From contig JYIP02000003.1 of assembly GCA_001051155.2 (NCBI GenBank), positions 4,588,001 to 4,652,000 of the forward strand: 64,000 nucleotides of DNA, given 5' to 3'. Below, one piece after another: positions 23,628-35,190 of the stretch; the first letter of the stretch is position 1; each line of letters starts with the position of its first letter. Under the pieces are notes generated by a model. The model worked only from the letters and a program-made list of their open reading frames with translations. It was not told the DNA's origin and searched no databases. Position numbers and translations under genes: made by a program. The DNA comes from Chrysoporthe austroafricana (Eukaryota > Ascomycota > Sordariomycetes > Diaporthales > Cryphonectriaceae).

Positions 23628-26600
23628 ATGTCTCTCAAGCGATTCAACGCCGATCTGCGGTCTGCCCGCACTCGGCTGAGCGAAGTTGGGATTCCAGGGG
23701 TCACCGCCATCGAGCGTGGCGATTCTGACGGGGAGCTCGTCTTCACCTTCGTCAATGAGAACCTCGCCGCACCCCTTCCCATCCGCCTGCTCTCTCAGAA
23801 CCCCGACGGCTACTCTGACGACCACAACTTTCTTCTTTTTACCGATGCCGAAGATGCCCCGCCTGCCCTGACCAAGGCCCTGGCGGACCTTCAGAACTAC
23901 ACCTTCGGCCAGAACGTCTTCGACTCGCTTCGCGATGTGTCGGGCGGCCTGGCCCGCGCCCTGGAGCCGACGGACGGGGACAGCGACATCAACATGGATG
24001 ATGCCGACGAGGTCGTTTACGTGTGTGAGGACTCTGACGATGGAGACGATGATTACGGTGCCTTTGGCGATGAATTTGATGAGATCTTTGGCCTTTCGCC
24101 GTCGCAGAACCAGGTCCCCGGGTACCGCACCGCCACCAGGGTGTCCTCTGGCGTGCTCAGCAGGATCAAGAGGGACCTCCGCAGGGCCCGCAGTGCAGGC
24201 GTCAAGGTCGGCATACTGAACGGAGTCCAGAGCGGTGCCCGGACACACACGCTGTCGCTTTCTGTGCGCGCAAGCAGGCTAGGCATCTCGGACGAGACAC
24301 TGGAGGCCTGGGACGTCGAGCCGTCCGAATACATCGTCCTCCTGCTCCGGACCAACGAGCCGTACCCCACGGCCGACATGCTGTCGAGCCACGGCGCCGC
24401 CCCCTTCGCCCTCGACTTCCGATTTGGCAAGTGCGCTAGGTACAAACCAGACGCGGTTTCGGCACGGAGGGCATTTGATTCGTACTTCGTGCGGGCCGCT
24501 AGCAGCGCCACTGCCCAGGGCGTGGAGCTGGAGGATCGGGCCTTCAAGAAGCTGTTCATCTCCAACTCCCTGGAGCAGTTCATGAACGAGCACTTCCTGT
24601 CCCTCTTCGACCTCCGCATGAGAGGTTGCACAAGCTGGGACGATGCCAACGCTCAGCACAACAACCTCGGCATTCAGCCTCAGGAGGCCGACCTCGTCGC
24701 ACGAAGAGCCGCGGACGGCCTTGTGATACCCGGACGCAGCAGTGCCAAGGGCAAAGACAGAGCACCCGGCCCGGCCGCAACGGCGGAGCTCTCCGACCCC
24801 AGGACCGCGATCCCGGCCATTCTGCTGCCTGACGAGTTGGGAGCGCCCGTCGAGGATATAAGTATGCCCCTGGTGGCCATGCAGTTTGCAACGCACTACT
24901 TCACTCGGTGTACGGAGTATTGCTTGCGCTGCCACCGGAGGCTGGACAAGGAGTTTGAGGCCCTGAAGCCCTTCGTCTGTTCGGATCCCCTGTGCCTATT
25001 TCAATACATAACGATGGGTTTCGGCCCTTCCATCGAGCACGAGGTCCTGACGCAGCCGTACGTTGTGGACCTCCTGGTTTCCCTGTGCTACAGCAGCGTC
25101 CAGTCACCTTCGAACGGTGTCGGGAAGTACCCGATACGTGATTTCCCGACTGGGCTGCGGCTCAAGGTGCCCAAGATAGCGTCCCAGTTAATGCCCCAGA
25201 TGGGGGTGCCGAGCAAGGAGCCTTCCACAAAGACACTGGGGGTCACCGTGGACCTGGAGCGGAAGGTCATACATGTGAATCAAGCTGCGGATCTTGATCG
25301 CCTCTCTGGGCACCAATGGGTCGTCCTTAACCACTTGGCCGTGACCGGACAAGTACTGAGACACCATGCATACATCACATATGTGGACCGCGCGACAAAC
25401 AGTATGGAGGCGGACATCAGGTACGTTGATCCGTTGCTTGCTAGTATTCCAAAGATCTCTGGCAGGATGTATATGGAGCTAGCCTTGTATGATGCCGAGT
25501 TCGACGATTTGGACAACGATGGAAAGGCCGCGGCCATGATCTGCGTCCTGACGACGCTTCCGCCCGTCTCGCACCTGCGAGAATACCTGATCCGCAACCC
25601 GCACGGCACGCTCAAGACCTGCCCAAACATCTCGCCCGCGGCGCTGACCCTGCTGCAATGGATTGTGGCCTCGAACCGATCGTGCATCCTGCAGGTCAAC
25701 GCTGTGAGCGACCGCCATGCGACCGACGAGAGCCTGCTTGACACTATCAAGATACGCGAGCAGGAGGCTGTGCCTTCGATGAGGGCTGGCCATGTCCAGT
25801 TCCGTTTCGCCCAGGGTACGCCCGACAAAGAGTTCCGGTTTCACCGCGCCCTCAAGGAGCTCGAGCTACAGGGCCAGACCGAGTACCCAACCCTCTTCGC
25901 GTGGCACGGAAGTGCTCTGAGGAACTGGCACAGCATTCTGAGACATGGTCTTGACTTCAAACAAACCGACAATGGCCGCGCATTCGGCCACGGAGTGTAC
26001 TTCAGCCCAGACTATAGAGTCAGCATGGTGAGTTCGCTTTCCTCTTCCATCCTTTGCTTCGGGCTCATCCTATGCCACATTTTCTTGCCGCGGGAGTACT
26101 GATTCTTGGGAACTGTCAGGGCTATGCGCATGGGCCTATGGCCTGGCCAAACTCGGCATTGAATGCTGCTGCGGCAATCGCCCTGTGCGAAGTTATCAAC
26201 CAACCCAGCCAGTTTGTGTCCACCAGCCCTCACTATGTAGTCCCGCAGCTGGACTGGATCCAGTGTCGATACCTATTTGTCAGCGCGATTGGAACCCCAG
26301 CGAATGGGTCTTCTACCGGCGATGCAGCTAAACAGGACTCGATAGACGAGATCGCCCAAGACCCCACGCGACCGGTGAGTGGCCCTGATGGTAAGACCTT
26401 GCAGATACCCTCGAAAGCTCTGCCAAGCAGCCGAAGTGCTCGGCAAGGGGGGAAGAAGCTCTCCAAGTCATCGTCGAAGAGGAACCGCAACATATCAAGT
26501 GCAGCCGCTAGTACAGATGAGGAGGACGCCGCAGATCTGGAGGTCCTGTTCAGTGATCACGAGTCTCTCCAGCCACCTCAGAAGCGGGCCAACTTCAACA

Positions 26601-27525
26601 ACGTGTCGCGGGGATCTAGTGTCGACACTGACACTGCTCTCCAAGTCACGGCGCAGCGTCCTTTGACACCACCCAACAGTGACTTCAGACCAGGCGCACT
26701 GGATCTGGCCTCTCTGCCCCGCCTCGCGCTCCCTACATGGGCGGACGCCAATTCGACAAAGAGACTCGCGACCGATATCAAACAGATGCAGAAGATCCAG
26801 GCGAGCACCCCTCTCCACGAGCTTGGGTGGTATATGGACTTCGAAAAGATCGAGAACATGTTTCAGTGGATTGTAGAGCTTCACAGCTTCGATCCCGAGC
26901 TTCCCTTGGCGCAGGACATGAAGAAGGCGGGCATCACATCGGTCGTTCTGGAGGTTCGCTTCGGTCGCGACTATCCCTTCTCACCTCCCTTCGTCCGGGT
27001 CATTCGGCCTCAGTTTCTGCCATTCATGAATGGCGGTGGTACGTCCAAACCCATCCGTCCCCGTCCTAGAGGCCTCATCTGTACGAGCTTCTGGTATCGC
27101 TCGCGCAAGAGGGGCTCCTGGGTTGGCACAGACACCCTCCTACCCAGCTGGTGCAAATGCTACGTGCATGATGTTACGGTTCCAGCGCCGCTCAATTGTA
27201 TTGAACTGCCATTGCTAACACGACGCGTTGAACAGGTGGCCACGTGACGCTCGGTGGAGCGATCTGCATGGAACTTCTGACCAGCAGCGGCTGGTTGCCT
27301 GCGACCTCGATGGATTCCGTCTTCTTATCGATCAGGATGGCCATCAGCTCGACGGACCCCAGGCCTGCGCGACTGAACCCCGCGTCGTCCGCCCGAGGAG
27401 TTGATTACTCGCCGTTCGAGGCTCTGGAGGCATTCGAACGCGCCGCTCAGCGTCATGGCTGGAAGGTGCCCACGGACGCGCGCGAGACTGCAGTGCAGCG
27501 CGTCGAGATGCCGCCTGTGCAGTAG
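23628..27525 (+). CDS. Fusion of PARP catalytic domain and UBE2Q-type ubiquitin-conjugating domain
   Basis: Three exons (23628-26027, 26120-27038, 27236-27525) give 1202 residues. Residues 1-160 look like an RWD/UBC-like N-terminal region followed by an acidic stretch. The ART/PARP fold lies around 690-860: the NAD-binding His is in FAWHGSALRNWHSIL, the Tyr in GHGVYFSPDY, and the segment after intron 1 is ALCEVIN with HYVVPQLDWIQCRYLFV. The third triad position (Glu in PARP1) aligns with His, which suggests mono-ADP-ribosylation or no polymerase activity. A basic, Ser-rich linker leads to the E2 domain, with RFGRDYPFSPPFVRVIRP and, split by a 197-nt intron, GGGHVTLGGAICMELLTSSGW. Cys1117 in GGAICMELL is the expected ubiquitin-thioester cysteine. 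Known as a fungal-specific architecture; the cellular role is unsettled. Confidence 0.92.
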
Positions 27526-28899
27526 AGTGGCAGCTCTCGGCTGAAGTGAGTTGTTGAGATGGCAGTCACTACTGTGCTGTTTAGGATGGGACGATCACCT
27601 TCGGATGCGGCGGTGGGAACCCCAGATCCAGATTTGTTATCAGTTGTCAGAAGCGCCAGATGGACCTGTAAGATCATGGGTGCCCGTTGGGCCCTCTCAT
27701 GAAAGGTCTGTCAAAGACGAAGAAGACTTCATGATGAAAATGTACAGACGCCAAGAGTCCTGGACGAGAAAATTTGGGGGAAGCCAGGAGCCGACCGAGA
27801 TCAGACAGGAAGCTGAAGCCGAGCCGCTCTATCGGAACGCAGAGCCTAGGTGAAGACAGCCTCGTCACGGGCTGCAGAGGAGCATTCTGTATGGCGGGCG
27901 GCGTCAAGGGCATCAGGGCGTCTTTATTTGTTATCAGTATGTCAGGGCATAGATGGGTTGCATCTGCATCAAGGCTTCGAGGCCAGGCGAGGACAAGGCA
28001 GGGCAAGGGAGGGCGTCAAGGCGGACAAGCGACTCTTTCTCTTTCTGCTTCGTCGTATCTTGTCGCGAGATTCCCGCAAGCGCTCCTGAAGATAGATCAG
28101 TTTCTACGCGGCGTTGGGGATAGTGCGGGAGGGCGGCCTACGTAGCTTTCGCGGAAAATGCTCCAGGCTTTGCTTTGTTCGGTCCACCGGCCAGACGTTA
28201 TTACAGGTAAAGACAGGAATGATAGTAATGTATCCTTACCACGCTGCCGAAACTATCCGAAAGTTGTTCTAGACATCTCTGCTAGCTTTCGCTGGAGATG
28301 CTCCATAATGAATGCCGTGTCGATGTGGGGATATTTATATGGGATGGAGCTGGGGCGAGGAGAGCCCAAATCGAGCTTGAGGATGTGGACTGGCCGGGCC
28401 ACTTGGCCGAGTAAGGGATATCTGCCTTAAAGAAGGGAAGGTATTACGTGTAGCGGTCTTCTAAAATGTTAGCTCGCTGGCCGTCATCCTACCCCTGACG
28501 AGACGAGGTAGTGAGTGGGAGTGAGAGGCGTCGCGATACTATCCGCTCGATCGTGCGGGTGCTACAAGGGATGCCCTGGGGGTGTTCCCTCCGCTTACAT
28601 CTGCTCCCGCCCGGCGTTACCTAGCCGGACCGTCCCGTGGGAGGAGGGGTGGGGCTCGCTGGTGTCTCGGTCAAAAGCCAATGGTCTGGGGACGGGCACA
28701 GGCACGAGCACGGGCTGTCATGAATATACCGTAGTTCGAGGGCGAGACGGAATCCATTTACTACCGGGCACTCCTAGCCACTGTGTCTATCCCACCTGAC
28801 GCCGGCACGCCTTGTCCTCGCGGGGCACGCAATAGAGATACAAGTCTGGTTGCCCTCCCGTCCCGCCCGGCTGTGTACGCCCTGCCTTGTGCACCCTGC
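27526..28899. other. Convergent intergenic region
   Basis: About 1.4 kb between the 3' ends of the PARP-UBE2Q and aldo-keto reductase genes. Short open frames on both strands carry no family motif. Nothing else was identified. Confidence 0.45.
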
Positions 28900-30095
28900 C
28901 TAGTTGTCCAGCGCCGTGACGTTCGGGTCCCAGCAGACCGGCTTGTACTCCGTCGTCTGCAGCTCGGCGACCTCCTCGGTGGTCAGCTCGAAGGAGTAGA
29001 CCTCCGCATTCTGCTTGATGCGGGCGGGCGTCACGCTCTCTGCGAGGAATGGAAAGATCTCACGGTCAGCGGTCACACCCGGTAGATTCAGAAGAAGAAA
29101 AAAAGGGGGGGGGCTCTATGCGTACTCGGGAGGGGGATGTAGCCCTTCTGCAGGCTCCACCTGATCAGGATCTGGGCCTCCGAGACGCCGTACTTCTCGG
29201 CCAGGCGCTTGAGCACGGGCTCGCCCCAGCGCTCGCCGCGGACGAGCGGGGAGTAGGCCTCGACGGCGACGCCGCGGGCGCGGCACCAGGCGGCGATGTC
29301 CTCGCGGGCGCACCAGGGGTGGATCTCCCACTGGCCGACGGAGAGGACGCCGCCGCGGCCGGGCCCGCCGCGCTCGGCCTCGAGCTCGCGGATGTGGGCC
29401 TCGAGCTCGTCCAGGTGGTGCACGCCGTAGTTGGACACGCCGATGCTGCGGACGGTGCCCTCCTCGACGCACTCGACCAGCCCGCGCCAGGCGGCCTTGC
29501 GCGCGGCGGACCCGCCGTAGGGCGCGTGCAGGAGCATCAGGTCGATGTAGCCGAGGCCCGTCAGCTCGAGCGTCTGGGCGACCTGGGCCTTGGCGTTCTC
29601 GTACGACAGGGACCGGCCCGGCACCTTGGAGGTGAAGAAGATCTGGTCGCGCGGGGTGCGGGCGGCCACCTCCCGGATGGCGGCGCCGCAGCCGGCCTCG
29701 TTCTTGTAGACGGCCGCCGAGTCGATCTGGGGGAAGGGTTAGGCGAGGCCGCGAGACCGGGACACCCGGGAGAAAAAGAAGGGGAATGGGATAGGACGCA
29801 CGTGTCGGTAGCCGACGTTCATGGCCTCGATACAGACGCCTTGCGCGACATCTTCCGGACTACATTGCGGCGACAGGGGCCGATCAGCCTGCGCGGCGCG
29901 ATGGAGGGGGAAGGGTAGGGGCGCGGCGCCGCACTCACGTCTGCCAGACCTACATCACCATCGCACATGTGGTCAGCGTCACGACTCTTGTGCAGCAGCA
30001 GTAGGAGGAAGGGGCCCTACACCGAATCCCAACACGGGGATCTCGTGGCCGCTGTTGAGCTTAATTTTGGACTGGAGGTTGAGGGCGGAAGCCAT
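28900..30095 (-). CDS. Aldo-keto reductase
   Basis: Five exons on the minus strand (30021-30095, 29939-29949, 29802-29859, 29126-29726, 28900-29039) give 294 residues. The NADPH-dependent AKR fold is clear: IPVLGFGVWQT at the first strand, then the catalytic tetrad Asp50 and Tyr55 (GYRHIDSAAVYKNE), Lys82 (FFTSKVPG) and His115 (DLMLLHAPYGG). Also present are IGVSNYGVHHLDEL, the cofactor segment [24 protein letters not shown], and a C-terminus CWDPNV typical of this branch. Exon 2 is only 11 bases and encodes VWQ plus part of Thr29; without it the GFG-VWQT motif is broken. The enzyme reduces aldehydes or ketones; the substrate is unknown. It is probably cytosolic. Confidence 0.92.
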
Positions 30096-32748
30096 ATCTG
30101 TCCTGGGCGGTGGTGTGAGGTGAAGAGGGTCTGAGGCGATGGGTGCGCTGTTGAGAGGTCTCGATGTGAGAAGAAGAGTGGGAGGAAGGGAAGCAGAGGG
30201 GGTTTTAAATTTCACGTCACGACATCGGTCCCGGCCGGGAGAGTGGCCGGCAATCGGAGGGAGGGGGATGTTATCGTGTCCTCATCGGCGCCGGGCCGGT
30301 CTTGTCTTCTGTTTCGTCTCGTCTCTGTTTCTCTCTTTCTCTCTCGTTTCTCCTCTGGGCACCCTCACCGCCTAGGAATGTCTGACTTGGAAGACGAGAT
30401 GATTCCAGATTTCAACGGCGTGGGGAGGGAGACGATTACTGATCTCAAGGGCCAAGAGGAGATGATTCCAGATTCCGACGAGGAGAGCGGGGGAGATGAT
30501 TCCAGAGCGCAGCCCAATGAGGAGACGAGATGATGATGCGAGGAGGAAGTGCGAGGCCCCTCGAGCTATTTCGAGCTGCCTGGCACAAGAGAGCATCTTC
30601 CCTATCCCCCCTCCTTCCCAATGTCCCAAGGTCTGTCTCCCGCACTGTGCTATGCACGGCACAGTATGCGCCAGGCATACCCCCCCAGAGCATAGTGCCT
30701 GCACGGTGCTGTCATGCCTCATGCCCCGCACGAGGCTCTCACCTCTTCTTCCTACGGACAACGAACAGGTCCAAGATGTTTCTATCCGAATTAATAATGA
30801 CATATCGTGTCATGGCTGGTCCCAGTCAGCTCGACGGGATTTACGCTCTGCTTGAGTAAGCGAAAACCGGCGCAGGTCACCGCCGCCTACAGCAGCCGGG
30901 AGCATTCTTCTGAGCCGCTCGACAGAAACACTATAGCAGTGCAGTTTGATAAATGTATATCCAAATTGTATCGTTTCGAGATGCGTTATGAAATCCGTTT
31001 GCCAAGACTATCTTTGGCCCAAAGACCATTTCGGCATTAATGGAGCGGTCAGTATAAAAGCTATGAACACGCTATAAACGATATAAATTTGATGGATCGG
31101 CAAGTTCCTTTTGACAGGCTTAGAGATGGAGTCCCCAGGTTGGAAATTCAGTGGGTGCCCTTCCCCAAGACCTTCGTTTGCCATTACACACCAGCTCATC
31201 CTCCTGAGCACCATCGAGCTCCCTCTTCCCAGCGCCTTCCATCGCCGCCAACAAGACAACAGACAACGCAGCGCAAATCTCTTCCATGGCCGGATCCCAC
31301 TCATAATCAAAGAGTTCTAGTGCACCTTCCTTCCCCACGGCGTTCTTGAGTCATTACATACGAGCCCATTCTTAAGAGCACCTTCGAGCTCCTTCTTCCC
31401 AGCAACTTCCATTGCCAGCGAGACAGTAACCCGTGTACCCGCCGTGTGCCCGCCTACCCGCCGCAAATTCCTTCCACGGCCGGTTCCAACCCAGAGTCAA
31501 AGAAATTGAGTGCACTTCCCTCCCCCACGGCCTTCTTCTGCCCTGCACACGAGCTCCTTCCCAGCACCTTCCATCACCAACCGGATGCGGACTTCTTCCA
31601 TCGCCAGTTTCCACTCAGAATCAATCCAAAGTCTCAGCTCCTACGTCTCTTCTTTAATCCCTCTACATTCTACCGCTATGCCGCGTAGTCTCGAAGAGAT
31701 CCCGCACGGTGTCGGCCGCGACCTGCGCTACGGAATAGTAGAGATAAAATTCCGGGCGAAGTAGGATGCAGTGCTCTACCAGAACCGCAACCTACTTCGC
31801 TGGCTGGATTCTTATGTTGTTCCAGGTCGATCGATACCTTCTCGACGTTGAGGCAATGCCTGGCAGGCCGGTTTAAGCTATCCCTGAGCGGAAGCTGAAG
31901 TGCGCAATTGATACCACAGAGAAGGAGCCCAGTCCTGCTTCGCACGCAATACCTAACCACTGGATCCGCGCCACCTCGACTCCTGTTATCCAAGCAATAC
32001 GGGCTCGCACATACTCATGCCGTTCGTTCGTTGGGCCGTCGGTTCGTCCTGGACTACCCCAAAGTCCCCAATGTACCGAAGACTTCGTGGGGCCTCTTCT
32101 ACTGACCCTGAATATCGTCCTTGCGTTTATAGGGACAAAGGAGGGAGGAGGAGGAGGAGGAGGAGGAAGAGAAAGGAAAGAAAGAAAATAAGAAAAAGAA
32201 GAAATTGAAATAGAAAAGTCAATAATATGCCAGAACTAATGTTGGCACCTACCTCATGCCAACCACCAAACCTGGGGCACTAGACTCGAACAACCTAAGC
32301 GTGCACCAAAACAGACGATAGATAGAACATAATAGACCATGCCTAATGTCTTGTCAGGCACCGTATGCAAAGAAAGGACAGAGAAAACTAAGATAGAAGG
32401 GCGGGTCGTCGAGACAGGGCGTCGGGTCTACTAGCCTGCCTGGCCTACGACGCTGTCGTCGTGAAGTCAATCGAATATGCACGCACACACAGAGAATTAA
32501 TATTTCGATGATGCCTAGCATCTGGTCAGAAAGTAATTGAAGAGACAAGAACGCGAGTTTCCCTCTTTTTCGTACGTGGAAGGGGCTGTGGTCCAAAGTC
32601 TGTCTGCTTATCGGCCAAAGAAAGGGGAAGTCCACCATGACACCATGCCCTTGCACTGCCCACTACAACAAGAACGAAATTGGGAAAGGAACAACTTTTT
32701 TTTTTTTTTTTAATCATCCTTATCCATCGTTTCAACCTCATCCTATAG
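30096..32748. other. Gene-poor interval with degenerate repeats
   Basis: About 2.65 kb upstream of the aldo-keto reductase. A 51-codon acidic frame (30379-30534, plus) with a repeated EMIPDS/EMIPDF motif is present but is not supported as a gene. A degenerate tandem repeat fills 31.14-31.62 kb, and a purine tract (GGA and GAA repeats) lies near 32.13-32.21 kb. The rest holds no recognisable protein. Confidence 0.4.
31142..31620. repeat. Degenerate tandem repeat, about three units of 170-190 bp
   Basis: Units begin near 31142, 31314 and 31503. Each has the order gtgc-cttccc-cccacggc-ttc, a cacgagct or cagctcat block, cttcccagc-ccttccat, and a downstream ccttccatggccgg or equivalent. Identity is partial by eye. 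On the minus strand each unit contains a Trp-rich short frame (for example RPWKEFAAG or DPAMEEICAA), which may hint at a decayed coding repeat, but no family was recognised. Confidence 0.6.
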
Positions 32749-33170
32749 TCAATTACTCCCATCTGAACCGTCATCCTCTGTGCCAACCTCATTAGCTGCT
32801 GCCTGATTAAAATCCCCTTGGCCTGCGTCTAGAGCCTCGATGGTCCCCTGATAACACTTCAGGTTTATCTCCAGCAAGCCCTTGACATCCATCACCATGT
32901 TCTGCACCTTGAAGCACATGCCTCTGATAATCTATCGAGAAGTCTTGTCTCGGTAATATCAACAGATATTGATATCTTCCTAATCTCCGCTTCATAGTTC
33001 CTGGACGATTCAACAGGGGCAGCAGAGGTTCTGGCTCGTGGGGTGTACAAAAAGCTCGTGGCAACGTCGGCGGTAGTTAAAGAGGCAGGGCCTAAAAGTG
33101 TCAGCATTTTGAGGGCGTATGCTCGGCGTATGCTACCCACGGGCACTGCCAGCTGCAGCAGCCGCCGCAA
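32749..33170 (-). pseudogene. Decayed coding region, unidentified
   Basis: Two overlapping minus-strand frames look coding but do not join. The upstream one (to about 32930) contains SFLYTPRARTSAAPVESS and a helical stretch YEAEIRKISISVDITETRLL. The other starts at an ATG at 32919, encodes 56 residues (KVQNMVMDVKGLLEINLKCY, then an acidic tail) and ends at 32749. A frame change near 32925-32935 separates them and no intron fits, so a frameshift is the simplest reading. No homologous family was recognised. Confidence that this is a gene relic is modest. Confidence 0.35.
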
Positions 33171-33407
33171 CTCGCGGCGGCACCCAACCCTGATTCGGGT
33201 TGGGGATGGACCCTGTATATGTTTAGCAAATGCTGACTTTATGTCTGATTTCGATTGAGTATATGCTTACCATGGTGATACCCATAGGGCGAGGGGTTGA
33301 TGGCGGATGCTACCGCCTGGGTCTGAAAATGGGCTGGTTGCATTGCCATGATCTGAGCATATGCTTAGCATGTATTTACCCAATAACGATCAGCCCCACC
33401 TTTCTGT

Positions 33408-33486
33408 ACGCACTACGAGCTTTTTTGTACCCCCAATGAGCTTTTTGTATACCCCATGAGTTTTTTTTTTGTACACCCCACGAGCT
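33408..33486. repeat. Short tandem repeat of a gagctttttgtacacccca-type unit
   Basis: Three to four units of about 24 bp, each containing (c/t)gag(c)tttttt(g)ta(t)acccc(a), run in tandem. The same unit occurs once in inverted orientation at about 33028-33052, where it encodes SFLYTPR in the adjacent decayed frame. Confidence 0.7.
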
Positions 33487-35130
33487 ATATGCCCGGGGCA
33501 GCAATCGATCCTTGGTATTCTTTTTTGAAGGCGACCAGGGCACCATCGATGGCATTGACCATGGACTGTGTTGTTTGCCTCTCTGTTTCGAAAAATACCG
33601 AGGGAATAGGTCCGAGATGGCCATTGTTGTTGTCGAGTTCGTATTTGACCCGGGACCCAGGGATCTTCGAGGGTCCCAATATCAGCACTGTATTGTTCAG
33701 TGCCTCCGTGACCAATTTTGTTGCCCGCTCTGTGAACTGCGAGTCCATTTTCGTCACGTCGATCTCCAGTCCGTCCTTTTGTGCCGCGATACAGAACTGT
33801 AGGATAAATGCCCTGTGATCCCGCTCGTCGAGGAGGCTGTTGAGGACATGAACATCAGTGTGTCTGCGGATTCTATGTGCTAGCGCGAAAATGCGCTCGG
33901 AGGTGATGGCGTCGGGGAATGATTGGTCTCCGCTGAACCATAACACGTGTAGACGATCCGGGTTAGATCAACTTCCTTTCACTGGTGTGCCTTCACTGCT
34001 CCTACGGTGGATTGATCAACCATGCATGCGCACCCGTCGAAATAGCATAGCAGTCTTGGTTGCCCGGAACCAGCTCATCCAAGATCTTGTGAGCAGGGTT
34101 CCGTGTCCCCACAAGGTCTCGACCCAGCGCCTTGTCCGCAGCATCCTTGATCTGCTTGAGGTATGTGACATCTCCAGTCTTCTTGTAACAGAACCATTTC
34201 CTGAGCGGGTCTCGAGCGACTGCAATTCCTTCATCGACTGCCAGGAACTGACGGCGAAGCTGGCAGAATCTTGGGCCAGATGAGGTCTTTAGGAGGTCGA
34301 GGAATGGATGTTCTCAGCAGTACTCTTCCATGAACACGGAGAGACCAGCCTGCACTGTAACGCTCCTTCGTCTTGCCATTGGATGGCCGTCCCTCGCACC
34401 ATTCCCAGTAGAAGAATAGGTGGTCTTTGTGCGTCTGCGGGAGGGCTCGCGCCTTACACCCATAGCACAAAGAGGTTGCCTCTCACCTGGGACAACTGTG
34501 CAACAACAATTCTGGTGCTGCCAGGTTTCGTGCTGATGACTCAACCTCGTGCCATGGAAGAGTCCTTACGCTCTAGGATTTCGCCGACGACAACAGCTAG
34601 CTGGAAACATTTCTCTTCTTCTTGGCCTCTTCTCTCCGTAAGAAACATTTCCGCCAATTCTCTGGTAGGCCAGCGTTCAAAACTTTCCTCGTTGCTCCAT
34701 ATTACTCAACGATGATTGGGATCTTTCTGGCGAGACAGGGATGGCTGTAAAAACCCTCATTGGGTCAATATTGGATATCCATCGCATCCTCAAGCCAGTC
34801 ATAAGTGACGATCTTGATATGTTGGAAAAGATCCTTGGCATCATACACTGATTCTGGGTTATCTAAACAGCTCTCTCGATACAGGAATGTAGAATGCGTG
34901 TGCATACCGGCCTTCTCGCTAGAGCCCGTCTTCGCGCACCGGTCAGAGTGGTACCTGATGAGGCAGAGGTGGATGACCATCTTCACGTCCTCAGTACTGG
35001 CAGTCGGCGCGATACCGATCTTCTCGTACAGGTGGTCACAGCTGCTGCTACTGTCGTTGTGATCTTCATCGTTCTGTAAGGGGGGAAGGGCCAGATCCCT
35101 GTAGTAATTATTGGTCTCTTGGTTTTTCAA
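33485..35130 (-). pseudogene. Decayed gene with a degenerate J-domain-like N-terminus
   Basis: Successive minus-strand segments read as one protein but are interrupted. Segment 34765-35084 follows a ttacag acceptor and encodes HLYEKIGIAPTASTEDVK and IRYHSDRC, a DnaJ-like helix pair in which the HPD motif would be HSD; it ends in TGA. Segment about 34470-34705 (WSNEESFERWPTRELAEMFL...) has an in-frame TGA after DSSMARG. An intron 34443-34493 leads to THKDHLFFYWEWCEG. A further TGA or frame break near 34310 precedes HPFLDLLKTSSGPRF and VARDPLRKWFCYKKTGDVTY. A clean intron (gtagga...ttcag, near 33939-34010) then leads to GDQSFPDAITSERIFALAHRIRRH, ending at 33485. No ATG was found at the 5' end. 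Several stops plus preserved splice sites suggest recent decay. Function is unknown. Confidence 0.55.
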
Positions 35131-35190
35131 GTACCAGAAGGAAGTTAGGTACGAGTAGTGGCTACGAGGTTAAATATACAAAGTGGGGAG

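Noticed and set aside
29049..29918. 289-codon plus-strand open frame opposite the aldo-keto reductase
   Set aside because: Mirror frame; the minus strand holds the complete AKR tetrad.
30379..30534. 51-codon acidic ORF with repeated EMIPDS/EMIPDF words
   Set aside because: Short, low complexity, built on a DNA repeat (gagatgattccaga) and without family signature; noted only in the interval entry.
31679..31764. 28-codon ORF starting MPRSLEEIPHGVGRD
   Set aside because: Too short and unsupported by promoter, splice sites or similarity.
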